A DNA stretch of 21,049 bases from JAVBSX01 sp031549145. Its GTDB lineage: Bacteria; Planctomycetota; Planctomycetia; Pirellulales; Thermoguttaceae. Shown here one piece after another: positions 7,558 through 15,739 of this stretch; position 1 is the first letter of the stretch; each line of letters starts with the position of its first letter. The DNA is taken from assembly GCA_031549145.1 (NCBI GenBank), contig JAVBQI010000053.1:1-21049 (forward strand). The letters are read 5' to 3'. Made by a program: the position numbers and the translations under genes. The notes under the pieces were generated by a model. That model was not told where the DNA came from. It did no database searches and saw nothing but the letters and a program-made list of their open reading frames with translations.

Positions 7558-8532
7558 ATGAAACTCTCGATCGTTATTCCCGTTTACAACGAAGAAGAAA
7601 GCCTTGTCCAACTGCATCGGGAAATCGTCGAGGTTTTTCAGGCCCAAGGGTATGAAGGGGAAATCATTTTTGTCGACGACGGCTCGCGCGACGGTTCCTG
7701 GGAGATCATCACCCGGCTCGCCGCGGACGATCCGCGAATCCGCGCGATCCGGTTTCGCCGGAATTTCGGCAAAGCGGCCGCCCTCAACGCCGGCTTTGCC
7801 GAAGCGAGCGGGGAAATTCTCATGACGATGGACGCCGACCTGCAGGACGATCCGCAGGAAATTCCCGGTTTTCTCGAAATGATGCAATCCGATCTCGATG
7901 TCGTCAGCGGCTGGAAAAAGGTGCGGCACGACCCTTGGCATAAGACCGTTCCGTCCAAATTCTTCAACGCGATGGTTTCCTGGGTCAGCGGCGTCAAGTT
8001 AAACGACCACAACTGCGGAATGAAGTGCTATCGCCGGGAAATTTTCGACGAAATCACTTTGTACGGCGAGTTGCATCGGTTCGTCCCGGTTCTGGCCGCC
8101 GCGCGAGGGTACAAGGTCGGCGAAAAGGTGATTAAGCATCGGGCGAGGCAATTCGGGCACTCGAAATACGGATTCAACCGCTTTATCAAGGGCTTTCTCG
8201 ACATCTTGACGGTCAAATTCGTGACCGGGTACGGCCAACGACCGCAGCACCTTCTCGGGACCGTCGGTTTATCCTGTTTCGGCGTCGGGACGCTCACGCT
8301 TTTGTATCTCGCTTTTCGCTGGGTGCTCTCGCGGCTGTTGACGTCCGATCCGACGATGCTGTATTACCTGCAAGGCCGACCGGTCGTGCTGTACGGCGTC
8401 GCGTTGATGTTGCTCGGAGCACAGCTGCTTTCGATCGGGATCATCGCCGAACTGTTGATCGCCTATCACAATCGCGTTGCCAAGGACTATTCGGTCAAAG
8501 ACCGGATCGGTCCCGAAAAACCGGAAGCATAA
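7558..8532 (+). CDS. GT2 glycosyltransferase, DPM1/GtrB/ArnC-like, with two C-terminal membrane helices
   Basis: 324 residues. The GT-A nucleotide-sugar domain begins at once with KLSIVIPVYNEEES, has FVDDGSRDGS near residue 38, the metal-binding DAD at 92-94 in MDADLQDDPQE, and conserved HNCGMKCYRRE and HSKYGFNRF elements. Two hydrophobic stretches (about 232-257 and 275-303) form the membrane hairpin typical of polyprenyl-phosphate glycosyltransferases. Enzymes of this type transfer a sugar from a nucleotide donor to polyprenyl phosphate at the inner face of the membrane, for later glycan or lipid modification. Donor and final acceptor cannot be told from sequence. It follows the zinc-ribbon gene on the same strand. 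Confidence 0.92.
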   Translation: MKLSIVIPVYNEEESLVQLHREIVEVFQAQGYEGEIIFVDDGSRDGSWEIITRLAADDPRIRAIRFRRNFGKAAALNAGFAEASGEILMTMDADLQDDPQEIPGFLEMMQSDLDVVSGWKKVRHDPWHKTVPSKFFNAMVSWVSGVKLNDHNCGMKCYRREIFDEITLYGELHRFVPVLAAARGYKVGEKVIKHRARQFGHSKYGFNRFIKGFLDILTVKFVTGYGQRPQHLLGTVGLSCFGVGTLTLLYLAFRWVLSRLLTSDPTMLYYLQGRPVVLYGVALMLLGAQLLSIGIIAELLIAYHNRVAKDYSVKDRIGPEKPEA

Positions 8533-8570
8533 GACGAGGTTGACCTCATTGGTATTCCGCCAAAAGGGCA

Positions 8571-8709
8571 AAATAAAAAAAGAGCCGCATGTGTAGCGAA
8601 GCGTAACTTGCGGACCTTGTACAGGGTTTGAAGCTGTCGGCGGTGTGCCGTGTACAAGGTCCGCAAGTTACGTCGGAGTACCGGACTACACATGCGGCTC
8701 ATTTTTTGT
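8571..8709. terminator. Long hairpin acting as a probable bidirectional terminator
   Basis: An outer 15-base inverted repeat (8582-8596 with 8686-8700, GAGCCGCATGTGTAG) and a perfect 22-base inner inverted repeat (8602-8623 with 8651-8672) form a long stem. An A-run (8571-8581) lies on the left and a T-run (8702-8707) on the right, so both strands give a stem followed by U residues. It sits exactly between convergent genes, ending one base before the stop codon of the minus-strand gene. Its size suggests a repeat element recruited as a terminator. Confidence 0.75.
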
Positions 8710-8710
8710 C

Positions 8711-10156
8711 TCACCGCATGTAAATCGGGCGGTTGAAGACGATGCCGGGCTTGAAGAAACGCTTCAGCTCCTCAGGCCGGTCGGCGAACAGCGGGGAAAT
8801 CTCGATCGGAGTGCCCGGAACGACCTGGGCGCCCGCCTTTTCCAACCATTCGGCGTAAAACGCGGCGATCTGCGCCCGAACCGCTTCGGGGGAATGCTCT
8901 TCCGCTCCGCTCGCGTTTTTGAGCGGGGCATAATTGCGGGCCGGATCGACCTCGACGACGACCGCGTTTTGGGCGGAAGGGAGCAGGTCGAAAATGAACC
9001 GCTCGAACTTGACGGCATTCGGTTCAGGCGGTTCGATTTTCGAACCCGCTGCCGTTGCCGGATCGATAAACGGAACCTTCTTTTTCGCGATATGAAACGG
9101 CAGGGCCGTACCGCTCGGAGCGAGCCGCCGCAAAAAATCGAGCTTGAATTGATGCACCGCGATGCTGCCGGCCCAAATTTCGAGCGAACCGTCCACCCGC
9201 CGCCGGTTTGCCAAACTCGCGGGAATGTCGCTGTACTCGATCACATGCAACTTGCCGTCAAGTTCGACGATGTTGCCGACCCGATCCGAGGGGGATTGCT
9301 TGCGAATCACCTGCGAGGTCAATTCCGAATCGTTCAGGAGGTGATACCCCAAAAATTCCCGACCGCAAATATCGACCAGCGGGTTATCGACCTGAAAATA
9401 GAACAGGTGTTCGATGCCCCGTTCGTGCAAGCGGTCCAAAACGGAGGGTTTCCCGGCCTTTTGCGGTTTGGAAATCGCGGCGAGCATCCCGCCGTGTCCG
9501 TCGGGCGAAAGGGCGATTTGTCCTTTTTCGCTCAAAAGAACCTTGCCGTTGGCGAGATCGACGGCGGGCATCGTTCCCTGGCAAAACAGAAACCGGTCGT
9601 TTTCCGGAATGCCGAACCAGTCGTTTTTTCCGAGAAAATCGATCGTTTCCTCGTGTGTCGCCGGGCTGCTCATCAGGCAGAGCGGAACGGCGGTTTTGAA
9701 TCGTTTGGCCAAGGCGAGCACTTTTTCGCAATGTATTTGGAAAAGCGTCGTCTTTTGCACCGGCCCGATCGGGAACATTCCTTTCGGGTGGGGAAAGCCG
9801 AGCCGGGTCCCCTGTCCGCCGGCGACGATCAGCACGGCATACCGGCCGGCGGCGAGGGCGACTTCTCCGGCGGCGATCGCCCGGGATTTCGGGATTTCGA
9901 ACGGGGCGGACGATTTATAATTCCCCTCGGAAAGAATGCCGCAGCGGTAGGCGGGCGGCTCCTTCCCCCGCTCAGCGAACGAGGTCGCATCGATTTCGAC
10001 ATCCCGCCGCCCATAAAGACGTTGGATCAGGTCGAAATCGATCGACCGAATCTGCCCGGCGAGAACCTCGCGCTGCGGTTCCGAAAGCTCGTCCCAAAAA
10101 CGCAACAAGTGTTCCTGCCCAAACGGTTCCAAAAGAGAAAGAAGCTGCTGTTTCAT
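8711..10156 (-). CDS. UDPGP-family UDP-sugar pyrophosphorylase, UAP1/AGX-like
   Basis: 481 residues. The nucleotide-binding signature VLIVAGGQGTRLGFPHPKG is near residues 108-126. Further family elements are QVDNPLVDICG, GSLEIWAGSIAVHQF and PNAVKFERFIFDLLP, which match the layout of eukaryotic-type UDP-N-acetylhexosamine pyrophosphorylases (PF01704) rather than bacterial GlmU or GalU. The expected reaction is UTP plus a sugar 1-phosphate to UDP-sugar and pyrophosphate; GlcNAc-1-P is most likely, glucose-1-P possible. The ATG at 10156 is chosen because MKQQLLSLLEPFGQEHLLRFW looks like the family's helical N-terminus, with AAGG about 8 bases upstream. An upstream in-frame start at 10213 would translate the heptamer repeats. 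It supplies activated sugars for the envelope. Confidence 0.88.
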   Translation of the reverse strand: MKQQLLSLLEPFGQEHLLRFWDELSEPQREVLAGQIRSIDFDLIQRLYGRRDVEIDATSFAERGKEPPAYRCGILSEGNYKSSAPFEIPKSRAIAAGEVALAAGRYAVLIVAGGQGTRLGFPHPKGMFPIGPVQKTTLFQIHCEKVLALAKRFKTAVPLCLMSSPATHEETIDFLGKNDWFGIPENDRFLFCQGTMPAVDLANGKVLLSEKGQIALSPDGHGGMLAAISKPQKAGKPSVLDRLHERGIEHLFYFQVDNPLVDICGREFLGYHLLNDSELTSQVIRKQSPSDRVGNIVELDGKLHVIEYSDIPASLANRRRVDGSLEIWAGSIAVHQFKLDFLRRLAPSGTALPFHIAKKKVPFIDPATAAGSKIEPPEPNAVKFERFIFDLLPSAQNAVVVEVDPARNYAPLKNASGAEEHSPEAVRAQIAAFYAEWLEKAGAQVVPGTPIEISPLFADRPEELKRFFKPGIVFNRPIYMR

Positions 10157-10178
10157 GGTTGTGACCTTGACGGAAGGA

Positions 10179-10200
10179 GGCTGTAGGCTGTAGGCTGTAG
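10179..10200. repeat. Tandem GGCTGTA heptamers
   Basis: Three head-to-tail copies of GGCTGTA lie just upstream of the pyrophosphorylase gene and abut the inverted-repeat element that begins at 10201. The same heptamer forms an inverted pair at 3978-4046. Confidence 0.7.
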
Positions 10201-10482
10201 GTACTAGCCCCAAGCGTCAGCGCGGGGGGATTAAACCGTGCAACTACGGAGTTCCAGATTAAAAATGAACTGACATTCCGTCATCCCCGCGCAGGCGGGG
10301 ATCCAGAGATTACGGTTTCCCTCTGGCCCCCCGCCTGCGCGGGGGTGACGTTGGTCATTATAAAAAATAAAGGTCAAATTTTTTGTGGAACTCAGGAAGC
10401 GACTTAGCAGCTTCGGAAACGATCATCGAAGCTGCTAAGCCAGTTGCCAGTATCCCCCCGCGCTGACGCTTGGGGCTGGTAC
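10201..10482. mobile_element. Inverted-repeat element interrupted by a MITE-like insertion
   Basis: The 31-base ends, 10201-10231 (starting GTACTAGCCCCAAGCGTCAG) and 10452-10482 on the opposite strand (starting GTACCAGCCCCAAGCGTCAG), differ at one base. Between them lie the second MITE copy (10249-10393) and a perfect 13-base hairpin, CTTAGCAGCTTCG at 10403-10415 with its complement at 10427-10439. Without the MITE the element would be about 137 bp. No protein is encoded. It sits between the divergent pyrophosphorylase and menaquinone methyltransferase genes. Confidence 0.7.
10249..10393. mobile_element. MITE-like element, copy 2 (nested)
   Basis: 145 bp, closely similar along its whole length to copy 1 at 5069-5211 and in the same orientation. 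Both ends read GAGTTCC on their outward strands. The core again has the CCCCGCGCAGGCGGGG palindromic pair. It lies wholly between the 31-base inverted repeats of the surrounding element, so it probably inserted later. Confidence 0.75.
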
Positions 10483-10528
10483 ATGGACGCCTGAAGCCTC
10501 ATTTTACGCCATTTTTCAAAGAAAGCCA

Positions 10529-11365
10529 ATGACACAACCTGCTCCTCCGCTCGACAAATCTCCGCAACGTATTCGGCGGATGTTCGATCAGGTCGCCCCG
10601 CGTTATGATTTGATCAACCATCTTCTTTCCCTGGGGCTCGATTTTTCCTGGCGGCGGCGGGCGGTCAACCGAATTTTTTCTGACTTCGGGCCCGAAATTC
10701 CGAAAGGGCCCCTGCTCGATGTGTGTTGCGGGACCGGGGATTTGACGATTGCCCTTAACCAAAAACTCAACGGCCGAAACAAGGCTTCGGACGAAAAAGA
10801 AACGCCCGAATTTTCAGGAAACGAGAATGATTATTCCCGGTTTTGCTGCGACCGGGACATGGTCGTCGGCGTCGATTTTTCGTCGACGATGATCGAGCGC
10901 GGCCGGGAAAAAATCCGCCGTCGCGGAGCGGAACGGCAAATCACGCTTTTCGAGGGGGACGCTCTCCGGCTCCCGTTCGAGGATTCGCTCTTTTCCGCCG
11001 TGAGCGTCGGATTCGGTTTACGCAACGTCGCCGATCTCGACCGGGGAATCGCCGAAATGGTTCGGGTTGCCCGGCCCGGCGGAAAGGTCGCGATTCTCGA
11101 TTTCACGTTGCCGAAATTTCCGATTTTTTCTTCCGTTTACCGATTCTATTTGCAACGGATGCTGCCGTTTTTCGGGCAATTCCTCTCGACGAACCGGGAA
11201 GAGGCCTACCGTTACTTTTCCGAAAGCGTGATGCAATTCGAAAAGGGGGAAGCCCTTGCCGAGCGACTTCGGGCGGCGGGATTGGTCGAGGTCCGGTTCT
11301 TTCCGATGACCCTCGGGACCGTAACGCTGTATTTGGGGACGAAACGGAAAAAGAGCGTTCAATAA
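10529..11365 (+). CDS. menG: Demethylmenaquinone methyltransferase (MenG/UbiE family)
   Basis: 278 residues. It transfers a methyl group from S-adenosylmethionine to demethylmenaquinone, the last step of menaquinone synthesis. Family signatures are the N-terminal RIRRMFDQVAPRYDLINHLLSLGLDFSWRR, motif I LLDVCCGTGDL at 62-72, VVGVDFSSTMIERGREK, GDALRLPFEDSLFSAVSVGFGLRNV, and a C-terminal GTVTLYLGTK. An extra hydrophilic insert of roughly 25-30 residues (about 83-113) separates motif I from the acidic strand, making the protein longer than usual (about 230-250). The frame continues cleanly through the insert. No other menaquinone gene is adjacent. Confidence 0.92.
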   Translation: MTQPAPPLDKSPQRIRRMFDQVAPRYDLINHLLSLGLDFSWRRRAVNRIFSDFGPEIPKGPLLDVCCGTGDLTIALNQKLNGRNKASDEKETPEFSGNENDYSRFCCDRDMVVGVDFSSTMIERGREKIRRRGAERQITLFEGDALRLPFEDSLFSAVSVGFGLRNVADLDRGIAEMVRVARPGGKVAILDFTLPKFPIFSSVYRFYLQRMLPFFGQFLSTNREEAYRYFSESVMQFEKGEALAERLRAAGLVEVRFFPMTLGTVTLYLGTKRKKSVQ

Positions 11366-11448
11366 CAAAAGCCGGAAAGGATTGTCGCTTAAGGATGCCG
11401 TCGGCGTTGTGCAAGAAAACGCCTCTGCGAGCGTGAAAGAAGAAAAAA

Positions 11449-11519
11449 CTGGGGAACAGGGATTCGAACCCCGACTAAATGGTTCAGAGCCATTCGTGCT
11501 GCCTTTACACAATTCCCCA
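11449..11519 (-). tRNA. tRNA-Gln (anticodon CUG)
   Basis: Read on the minus strand it folds fully. The acceptor stem is TGGGGAA/TTCCCCA, the D arm GTG...CAC, the anticodon stem AATGG/CCATT with loop CTCTGAA (anticodon CTG), and the T arm CGGGG-TTCGAAT-CCCTG with a 4-base variable loop. The U1-A72 pair and G73 discriminator are identity features of glutamine tRNAs. The 3' CCA is not encoded. It is a lone tRNA between two plus-strand genes. Confidence 0.95.
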
Positions 11520-11625
11520 AGAAATTTCAGACCCGGTCAAAAACGAGCCGGAGCGTTTTGCTCCCGCCGGTTGCTTTTCGTAAGGTGCCGCAAAAACCAG
11601 CCGGAAGGTCAAAAACACCGAGCGA

Positions 11626-11654
11626 ATTTTACCCGATTCGCCCGCCCCTCGCAA
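11626..11654 (-). promoter_or_regulatory. Probable sigma70-type promoter for tRNA-Gln
   Basis: On the minus strand TTGCGA (11649-11654) and TAAAAT (11626-11631) are separated by 17 bases. Transcription would start about 100 bases upstream of the mature tRNA 5' end. The intervening leader includes a GGAGC/GCTCC hairpin around 11550-11567. Confidence 0.5.
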
Positions 11655-11725
11655 GCCCCGGCAGCGGCGATAAAAATGCGGGGCGCGGCGATTTTGCAAA
11701 TTCCCCTGCAAAATAACCGTGCCTC

Positions 11726-11754
11726 TTGCAATGCCGATAATCTCGGGCGATAAT
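11726..11754 (+). promoter_or_regulatory. Sigma70-type promoter of the Na/Pi cotransporter gene
   Basis: TTGCAA (11726-11731) and GATAAT (11749-11754) with a 17-base spacer. The start of transcription would be near 11761, 45 bases before the ATG at 11806. This argues against an in-frame GTG start at 11719, which lies upstream of the promoter. Confidence 0.6.
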
Positions 11755-11805
11755 CACGCCAAATTGTTTTTCCTCGATGCTACCCCTCAGCTACAGATAC
11801 TTGTT

Positions 11806-13959
11806 ATGAAGTTGATTCGGTCCCGCCGATTCGGTTCTTTTTTTGCGGTGCTCCTTGCTTTAACCATCCTTGGAATTTGGGCGCTTCCGTCGTCCAAAAG
11901 CGAAGAATTGGAAATTTTCCCGCAATCGGGCAAGACGACCGCATTGAGCACGCCCCTGAGCGGTTCCGTGTCGCAAGGAACAGAACGGAAAAACGATGAT
12001 AACACCCAATTTTTCAATTTGATCACCAATCCGAGCATCCTCTTCGATTCCGTCCCGCCGCCGCCGGCCCGATGGGATTTGAGTCAAACCTTCTCGGAAA
12101 TCGAGGAATTCCAAGGGATCAAGCCGGTCCTCCGGATCGCGGAGCCGGGCAAAACGCAAATCGTCGAGCCGGTGCTCGAAGGGGATTTTCTCACGCTGCA
12201 TTGGAAAGGGATCGGGACGAGCGAAATCACACTCGAAGCGAAAAACCCGGAAACCGGGTTTACGGTTTATGACAAAATCCGGGCCGAGACCTGGGCGCCG
12301 GATTATTGGAAAATGTTTTTCGCCGTCGTCGGCGGGGTCGGCATTTTTCTCCTCGGAATGAAATACCTCTCCGAAGGGCTCCAAACCGTGGCCGGGTCGG
12401 GACTTCGCCGGATGATCGCGATGGTGACCGACAACCGCTTTCTGGCGATCGGCGTCGGTGTTTTGACGACGGCGCTCATCCAATCGAGTAGCGTGACCAC
12501 CGTGATGGTCGTCGGTTTCATCAACAGCCAGATCATGACCCTTTCCCAGGGGATCGGCGTGATCATGGGAGCGAACATCGGCACGACCGTCACCGGCTGG
12601 ATCCTGGTGCTCGACATCGGAAAATACGGGCTGCCGATCCTCGGTTTGGCCGGGTTTGTCTATCTTTTTTCGAAACATGACCGGACCCGGTTCATCGCAA
12701 TGGCCGTCATGGGACTCGGCTTCGTCTTTTTCGGCCTCGAATTGATGCAGAAAGGCTTTTCCTTCCTGCGGGATTTGCCGAGTTTTACCGCCTGGATGAA
12801 CTCGTTTCACGCCGATAGTTATTTCGGCGTCCTGAAATGCGTCGGGATCGGCTGTATCGTAACCCTGATCGTTCAGTCGTCCTCGGCGACCCTCGCGATC
12901 ACGATGTCGCTCGCCGCGATCGGGGTGATCCCGTTCGAAACGGCCGGGGCGCTCGTCCTCGGCGAAAATATCGGGACGACGATCACGGCGATCCTCGCCT
13001 CGATCGGCTCGACCACGAATGCACGGCGGGCCGCCTATTTCCATACGTTCTTCAATGTGGTCGGGGTCTGTTGGGTGTCCGTGATTTTTCTCTCGATTAT
13101 GGTTCCTTTCATCAAATCCTGGGCCGGAGTCAACGAGGACGGAACGCTTCTCAACATCACCAAGGGAATCGCCCTGACCCACACGGTTTTCAATGTCGTC
13201 AACACCATTCTTTTCATTCCTTTTACCAACCTGATCGCCTGGGCACTCATTCGGGTCGTCCCGGAACGGGATGAAAAGGAGAAGAAATCGTACCTGACCG
13301 GCTTACATGTTCGGCTGTTGGAAACCTCCGCGATTTCGATCGAGCGCTCGCGCGTCGAAGTGCTCCGGATGGGGAACGCATGTGCCGACCTGGCCGGCTG
13401 GGTCGAGCAAATCGAAAAATCGGAGACGCCCGACGAAAAGCTGATCGATCAATCGTTCCGACAGGAAGAGGTGCTCGACACTTTGCAGGACGAGATCATC
13501 GAGTTCATGGCCGATCTTTTGGCCGGGAACGTCTCGCACGATGTCGCCGAAATCGCCCGCAGCCAATTGCGAATGGCCGATGAGATCGAATCGATCAGCG
13601 ATTACCTGATCGTGATCCTCAAATCGAACCTGAAACTTCGCAATTCGGGCCTCGCGATTCCGGAACCGATCAAATCGCAGATCGAGAGTTTGCACGATCA
13701 TATCGAATCGTACATGCTGATGATTCAGCGGTATTACGCGGCCCGAAAAGACAGTGTCGAATTGATGACCGAGGTTCATGCCCAGGGACGGAGCATCACG
13801 GTCCGGGTCAAGACCATCCGTGACATGTTCATGAAGCAGATGTCGGAAGAACGGGTCGACCCGCAAGTGATTATGGCGATCAACACGCAATTGAACGCCT
13901 ACCGGCGCGTCCGGGAACATTCGCAGAATGTCGCCGAAGCGATCGTCGGGGTCAAATAG
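11806..13959 (+). CDS. Na+/phosphate cotransporter family protein with PhoU-like C-terminal domain
   Basis: 717 residues. A hydrophobic segment or signal anchor (residues about 9-28) is followed by an extracytoplasmic region to about residue 165. Two inverted NaPi_cotrans repeats follow (PF02690). The first has TALIQSSSVTT (Q226-S229) and GANIGTTVTG; the second has TLIVQSSSATL (Q357-S360) and GENIGTTITA. The paired QSSS motifs form the substrate and sodium sites in this family. From about residue 500 a helical PhoU-like region (with repeated DEI/E-rich helices) reaches the end. The expected role is sodium-driven phosphate uptake across the inner membrane. The long N-terminal extracytoplasmic region is an addition to the simplest family members. 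The start is set by homology, the hydrophobic N-terminus and the promoter at 11726-11754. Confidence 0.92.
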   Translation: MKLIRSRRFGSFFAVLLALTILGIWALPSSKSEELEIFPQSGKTTALSTPLSGSVSQGTERKNDDNTQFFNLITNPSILFDSVPPPPARWDLSQTFSEIEEFQGIKPVLRIAEPGKTQIVEPVLEGDFLTLHWKGIGTSEITLEAKNPETGFTVYDKIRAETWAPDYWKMFFAVVGGVGIFLLGMKYLSEGLQTVAGSGLRRMIAMVTDNRFLAIGVGVLTTALIQSSSVTTVMVVGFINSQIMTLSQGIGVIMGANIGTTVTGWILVLDIGKYGLPILGLAGFVYLFSKHDRTRFIAMAVMGLGFVFFGLELMQKGFSFLRDLPSFTAWMNSFHADSYFGVLKCVGIGCIVTLIVQSSSATLAITMSLAAIGVIPFETAGALVLGENIGTTITAILASIGSTTNARRAAYFHTFFNVVGVCWVSVIFLSIMVPFIKSWAGVNEDGTLLNITKGIALTHTVFNVVNTILFIPFTNLIAWALIRVVPERDEKEKKSYLTGLHVRLLETSAISIERSRVEVLRMGNACADLAGWVEQIEKSETPDEKLIDQSFRQEEVLDTLQDEIIEFMADLLAGNVSHDVAEIARSQLRMADEIESISDYLIVILKSNLKLRNSGLAIPEPIKSQIESLHDHIESYMLMIQRYYAARKDSVELMTEVHAQGRSITVRVKTIRDMFMKQMSEERVDPQVIMAINTQLNAYRRVREHSQNVAEAIVGVK

Positions 13960-13964
13960 TCATT

Positions 13965-14057
13965 AACGAGCCGGGAGCTGTGTTCCCGGTTTGCCTCCTC
14001 TCATGTTGAGACGTTTCTCGCTATGAACGTAACCGGGACCATAGGTCCCGGCTCGTT
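13965..14057. repeat. Double-hairpin repeat, copy 1
   Basis: A 93 bp element beginning AACGAGCCGGGAGCTGTG and ending GGTCCCGGCTCGTT, so its outer ends are inverted repeats. Each end also forms its own small hairpin (CCGGGA..TCCCGG). It lies between the convergent cotransporter and 14068-15681 genes. A second copy is at 15740-15833 in the same orientation. Confidence 0.75.
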
Positions 14058-14067
14058 GTTACCCTCG

Positions 14068-15681
14068 CTATTTCAACTTGCCGTCGTAAATCGCGAGGCC
14101 TTGCAGGGCGGTGCCGAGGGCTTCGCATTGGCGTTCGGTGATCGTCGGACTCGCGGCCATTTTGTTGACGACCCCGAGCAAGGCGGTCGCGCTCTTGACG
14201 ACCGAAGCGTCGTTCAGCTTTTCGGGCGGCAATTGGTAGGCGAGGAACCGGAAAATGTGGGCACTTGAGTACAGCACGTCCCTCGGGTCCTTGCCGATTC
14301 CCCGGTATAGGAAAAATTGCGGGTGCCAAAGCCCTTGCTCGTTCTGGGCGGAAACCGCGAACTGCTGGTACGATTCGAGATACTTCTTCGCATCGAGGAT
14401 TTCCCCTTTCACTTCGAGGCCGTCCGCCTCGAACCGCTGTACGACCGAAGAGAGCCCGAGCAGTTGGTCGGTGATGTCGCAGCTCCCCTGATCGACCGGG
14501 CGGGAAAGTTCTTCGCGGACGATCCGGGCGATCGACCAGGTTTCGCCGAATTCGTTTTCCCATTCTTCTTCGCAATCGCAATAAAACGAGAGCCCGACCA
14601 TCGCGAGCGAGAGATCGGAATTCCGGGAGCAGCTTTGTTTTTCAAAGCGGACCAGATCGGCGACGGAAAACGTGTTGTTCTCGACCTTGATTTCGTAATT
14701 CTCGGCGATACTCGACATCGCGAGCATCGCGAGGAAGTTCGCCGGTTTGCGTTGCAGGCCGGAGCCGATTCTCGGGATCACCTGCCGACCATCGGTCCGG
14801 AACAGGGTTTTGCCGGCGCTCGGATAGTTCCAACAAAGGCTGCCGATCGTGTAAATCGGTTGGGCCGCTTCCCGGCGGCGGTCGCGCGGTCCCGGAGGTG
14901 GCGTTTGGTAAACGAACGCGTCGGCCCCGTAGGCGAACGCGAAAGAAATCAGATCGGCCGGGGTGTTCGATTGCAATGTGAGCGGTCGTTTCGCGTTGGC
15001 CGCGAGCGTCGCTCGAATCTGGTCCCGCAACTGCTGCATTTGCGGAGAAAGCGCGGGAGCCGTTTCCCCGGTCAATTCGGCGGCCCTTTCGGTTTTCTTT
15101 TCGTCCGATTTTTCGGCCGGTTCCGTTTTCGTTTCCGTCTTTTTGTCTTGCAGGGCGACCTTGACCGCGTCCTCGGCGGTTTTCGCGGAGCTGCCGGTCG
15201 AATGCTTTTCCCGGAGCAGAGCGGAAGTGTCCGTCGCCGATTCGGTTAAGGTTTTCGCGAGGATTTTCGCCGACGGCTCGTACCGGACGAGCATCACGTC
15301 CTTGGCGGTAAGGAATTTCGTTTGGATCGGGAGCGGCGGGGCGAGCCGCTGGGCCGCAAGCTGCTGTTCGGGCAACCAGGGTTGCGGGGCGGTTTTGACG
15401 CTGCCTTGGAGATAGCGAGACGCTCCGGCCGCGATTTCGAGCCGCGTTTTCGACGAGATCACGACCGGGGCGTCCGGGGAAAGGACTTCGTTATCCCGTG
15501 CATAAGGCTGCTCCGGATCGACGGCGGCATGCCGAAAATCATCCGCGGTCGGAATCTCTTCCGGCGGCAAAGTGCCGTCGAGCGTTACAAGATCGGGGTC
15601 GTAACCTTGCGCGAATACACTCGGAGCAACGCCGAACACGACAATCGCAAGACCGAACAACAAATATCCTGTCAATCTCAT
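14068..15681 (-). CDS. Exported protein of unknown function
   Basis: 537 residues. A clear signal peptide (MRLTGYLLFGLAIVVFGVAPSVFA, cleavage after residue 24) sets the start at 15681; the frame extends upstream to 15771, but that part reads through repeat DNA. A variable N-terminal half has a Lys/Glu/Thr-rich linker (DKKTETKTEPAEKSDEKK). The C-terminal part (about 255-537) is mostly helical, with conserved-looking segments such as RKPANFLAMLAM, CSRNSDLSLAMVGLSFYC, EFGETWSIARIVREEL and CDITDQLLGLSSVVQRF. The helical periodicity recalls alpha/alpha-toroid proteins, but no catalytic residues can be assigned. It lies downstream of the 15869-18595 gene on the same strand, separated by a repeat, so the two may be co-expressed. 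Confidence 0.8.
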   Translation of the reverse strand: MRLTGYLLFGLAIVVFGVAPSVFAQGYDPDLVTLDGTLPPEEIPTADDFRHAAVDPEQPYARDNEVLSPDAPVVISSKTRLEIAAGASRYLQGSVKTAPQPWLPEQQLAAQRLAPPLPIQTKFLTAKDVMLVRYEPSAKILAKTLTESATDTSALLREKHSTGSSAKTAEDAVKVALQDKKTETKTEPAEKSDEKKTERAAELTGETAPALSPQMQQLRDQIRATLAANAKRPLTLQSNTPADLISFAFAYGADAFVYQTPPPGPRDRRREAAQPIYTIGSLCWNYPSAGKTLFRTDGRQVIPRIGSGLQRKPANFLAMLAMSSIAENYEIKVENNTFSVADLVRFEKQSCSRNSDLSLAMVGLSFYCDCEEEWENEFGETWSIARIVREELSRPVDQGSCDITDQLLGLSSVVQRFEADGLEVKGEILDAKKYLESYQQFAVSAQNEQGLWHPQFFLYRGIGKDPRDVLYSSAHIFRFLAYQLPPEKLNDASVVKSATALLGVVNKMAASPTITERQCEALGTALQGLAIYDGKLK

Positions 15682-15739
15682 GGGAGCAAAAGTTGAATTA
15701 AGAATTAAAATTTTTGAATTAAGAATGACTTGTGTTTTT

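Noticed and set aside
8645..10186. A 513-codon plus-strand frame opposite the UDP-sugar pyrophosphorylase
   Set aside because: Antisense shadow; it starts inside the terminator hairpin and shows no protein motif.
11860..13182. A 440-codon minus-strand frame opposite the Na/Pi cotransporter
   Set aside because: Highly charged, His/Asp/Arg-rich antisense translation with no motif; the plus strand carries both QSSS repeats.
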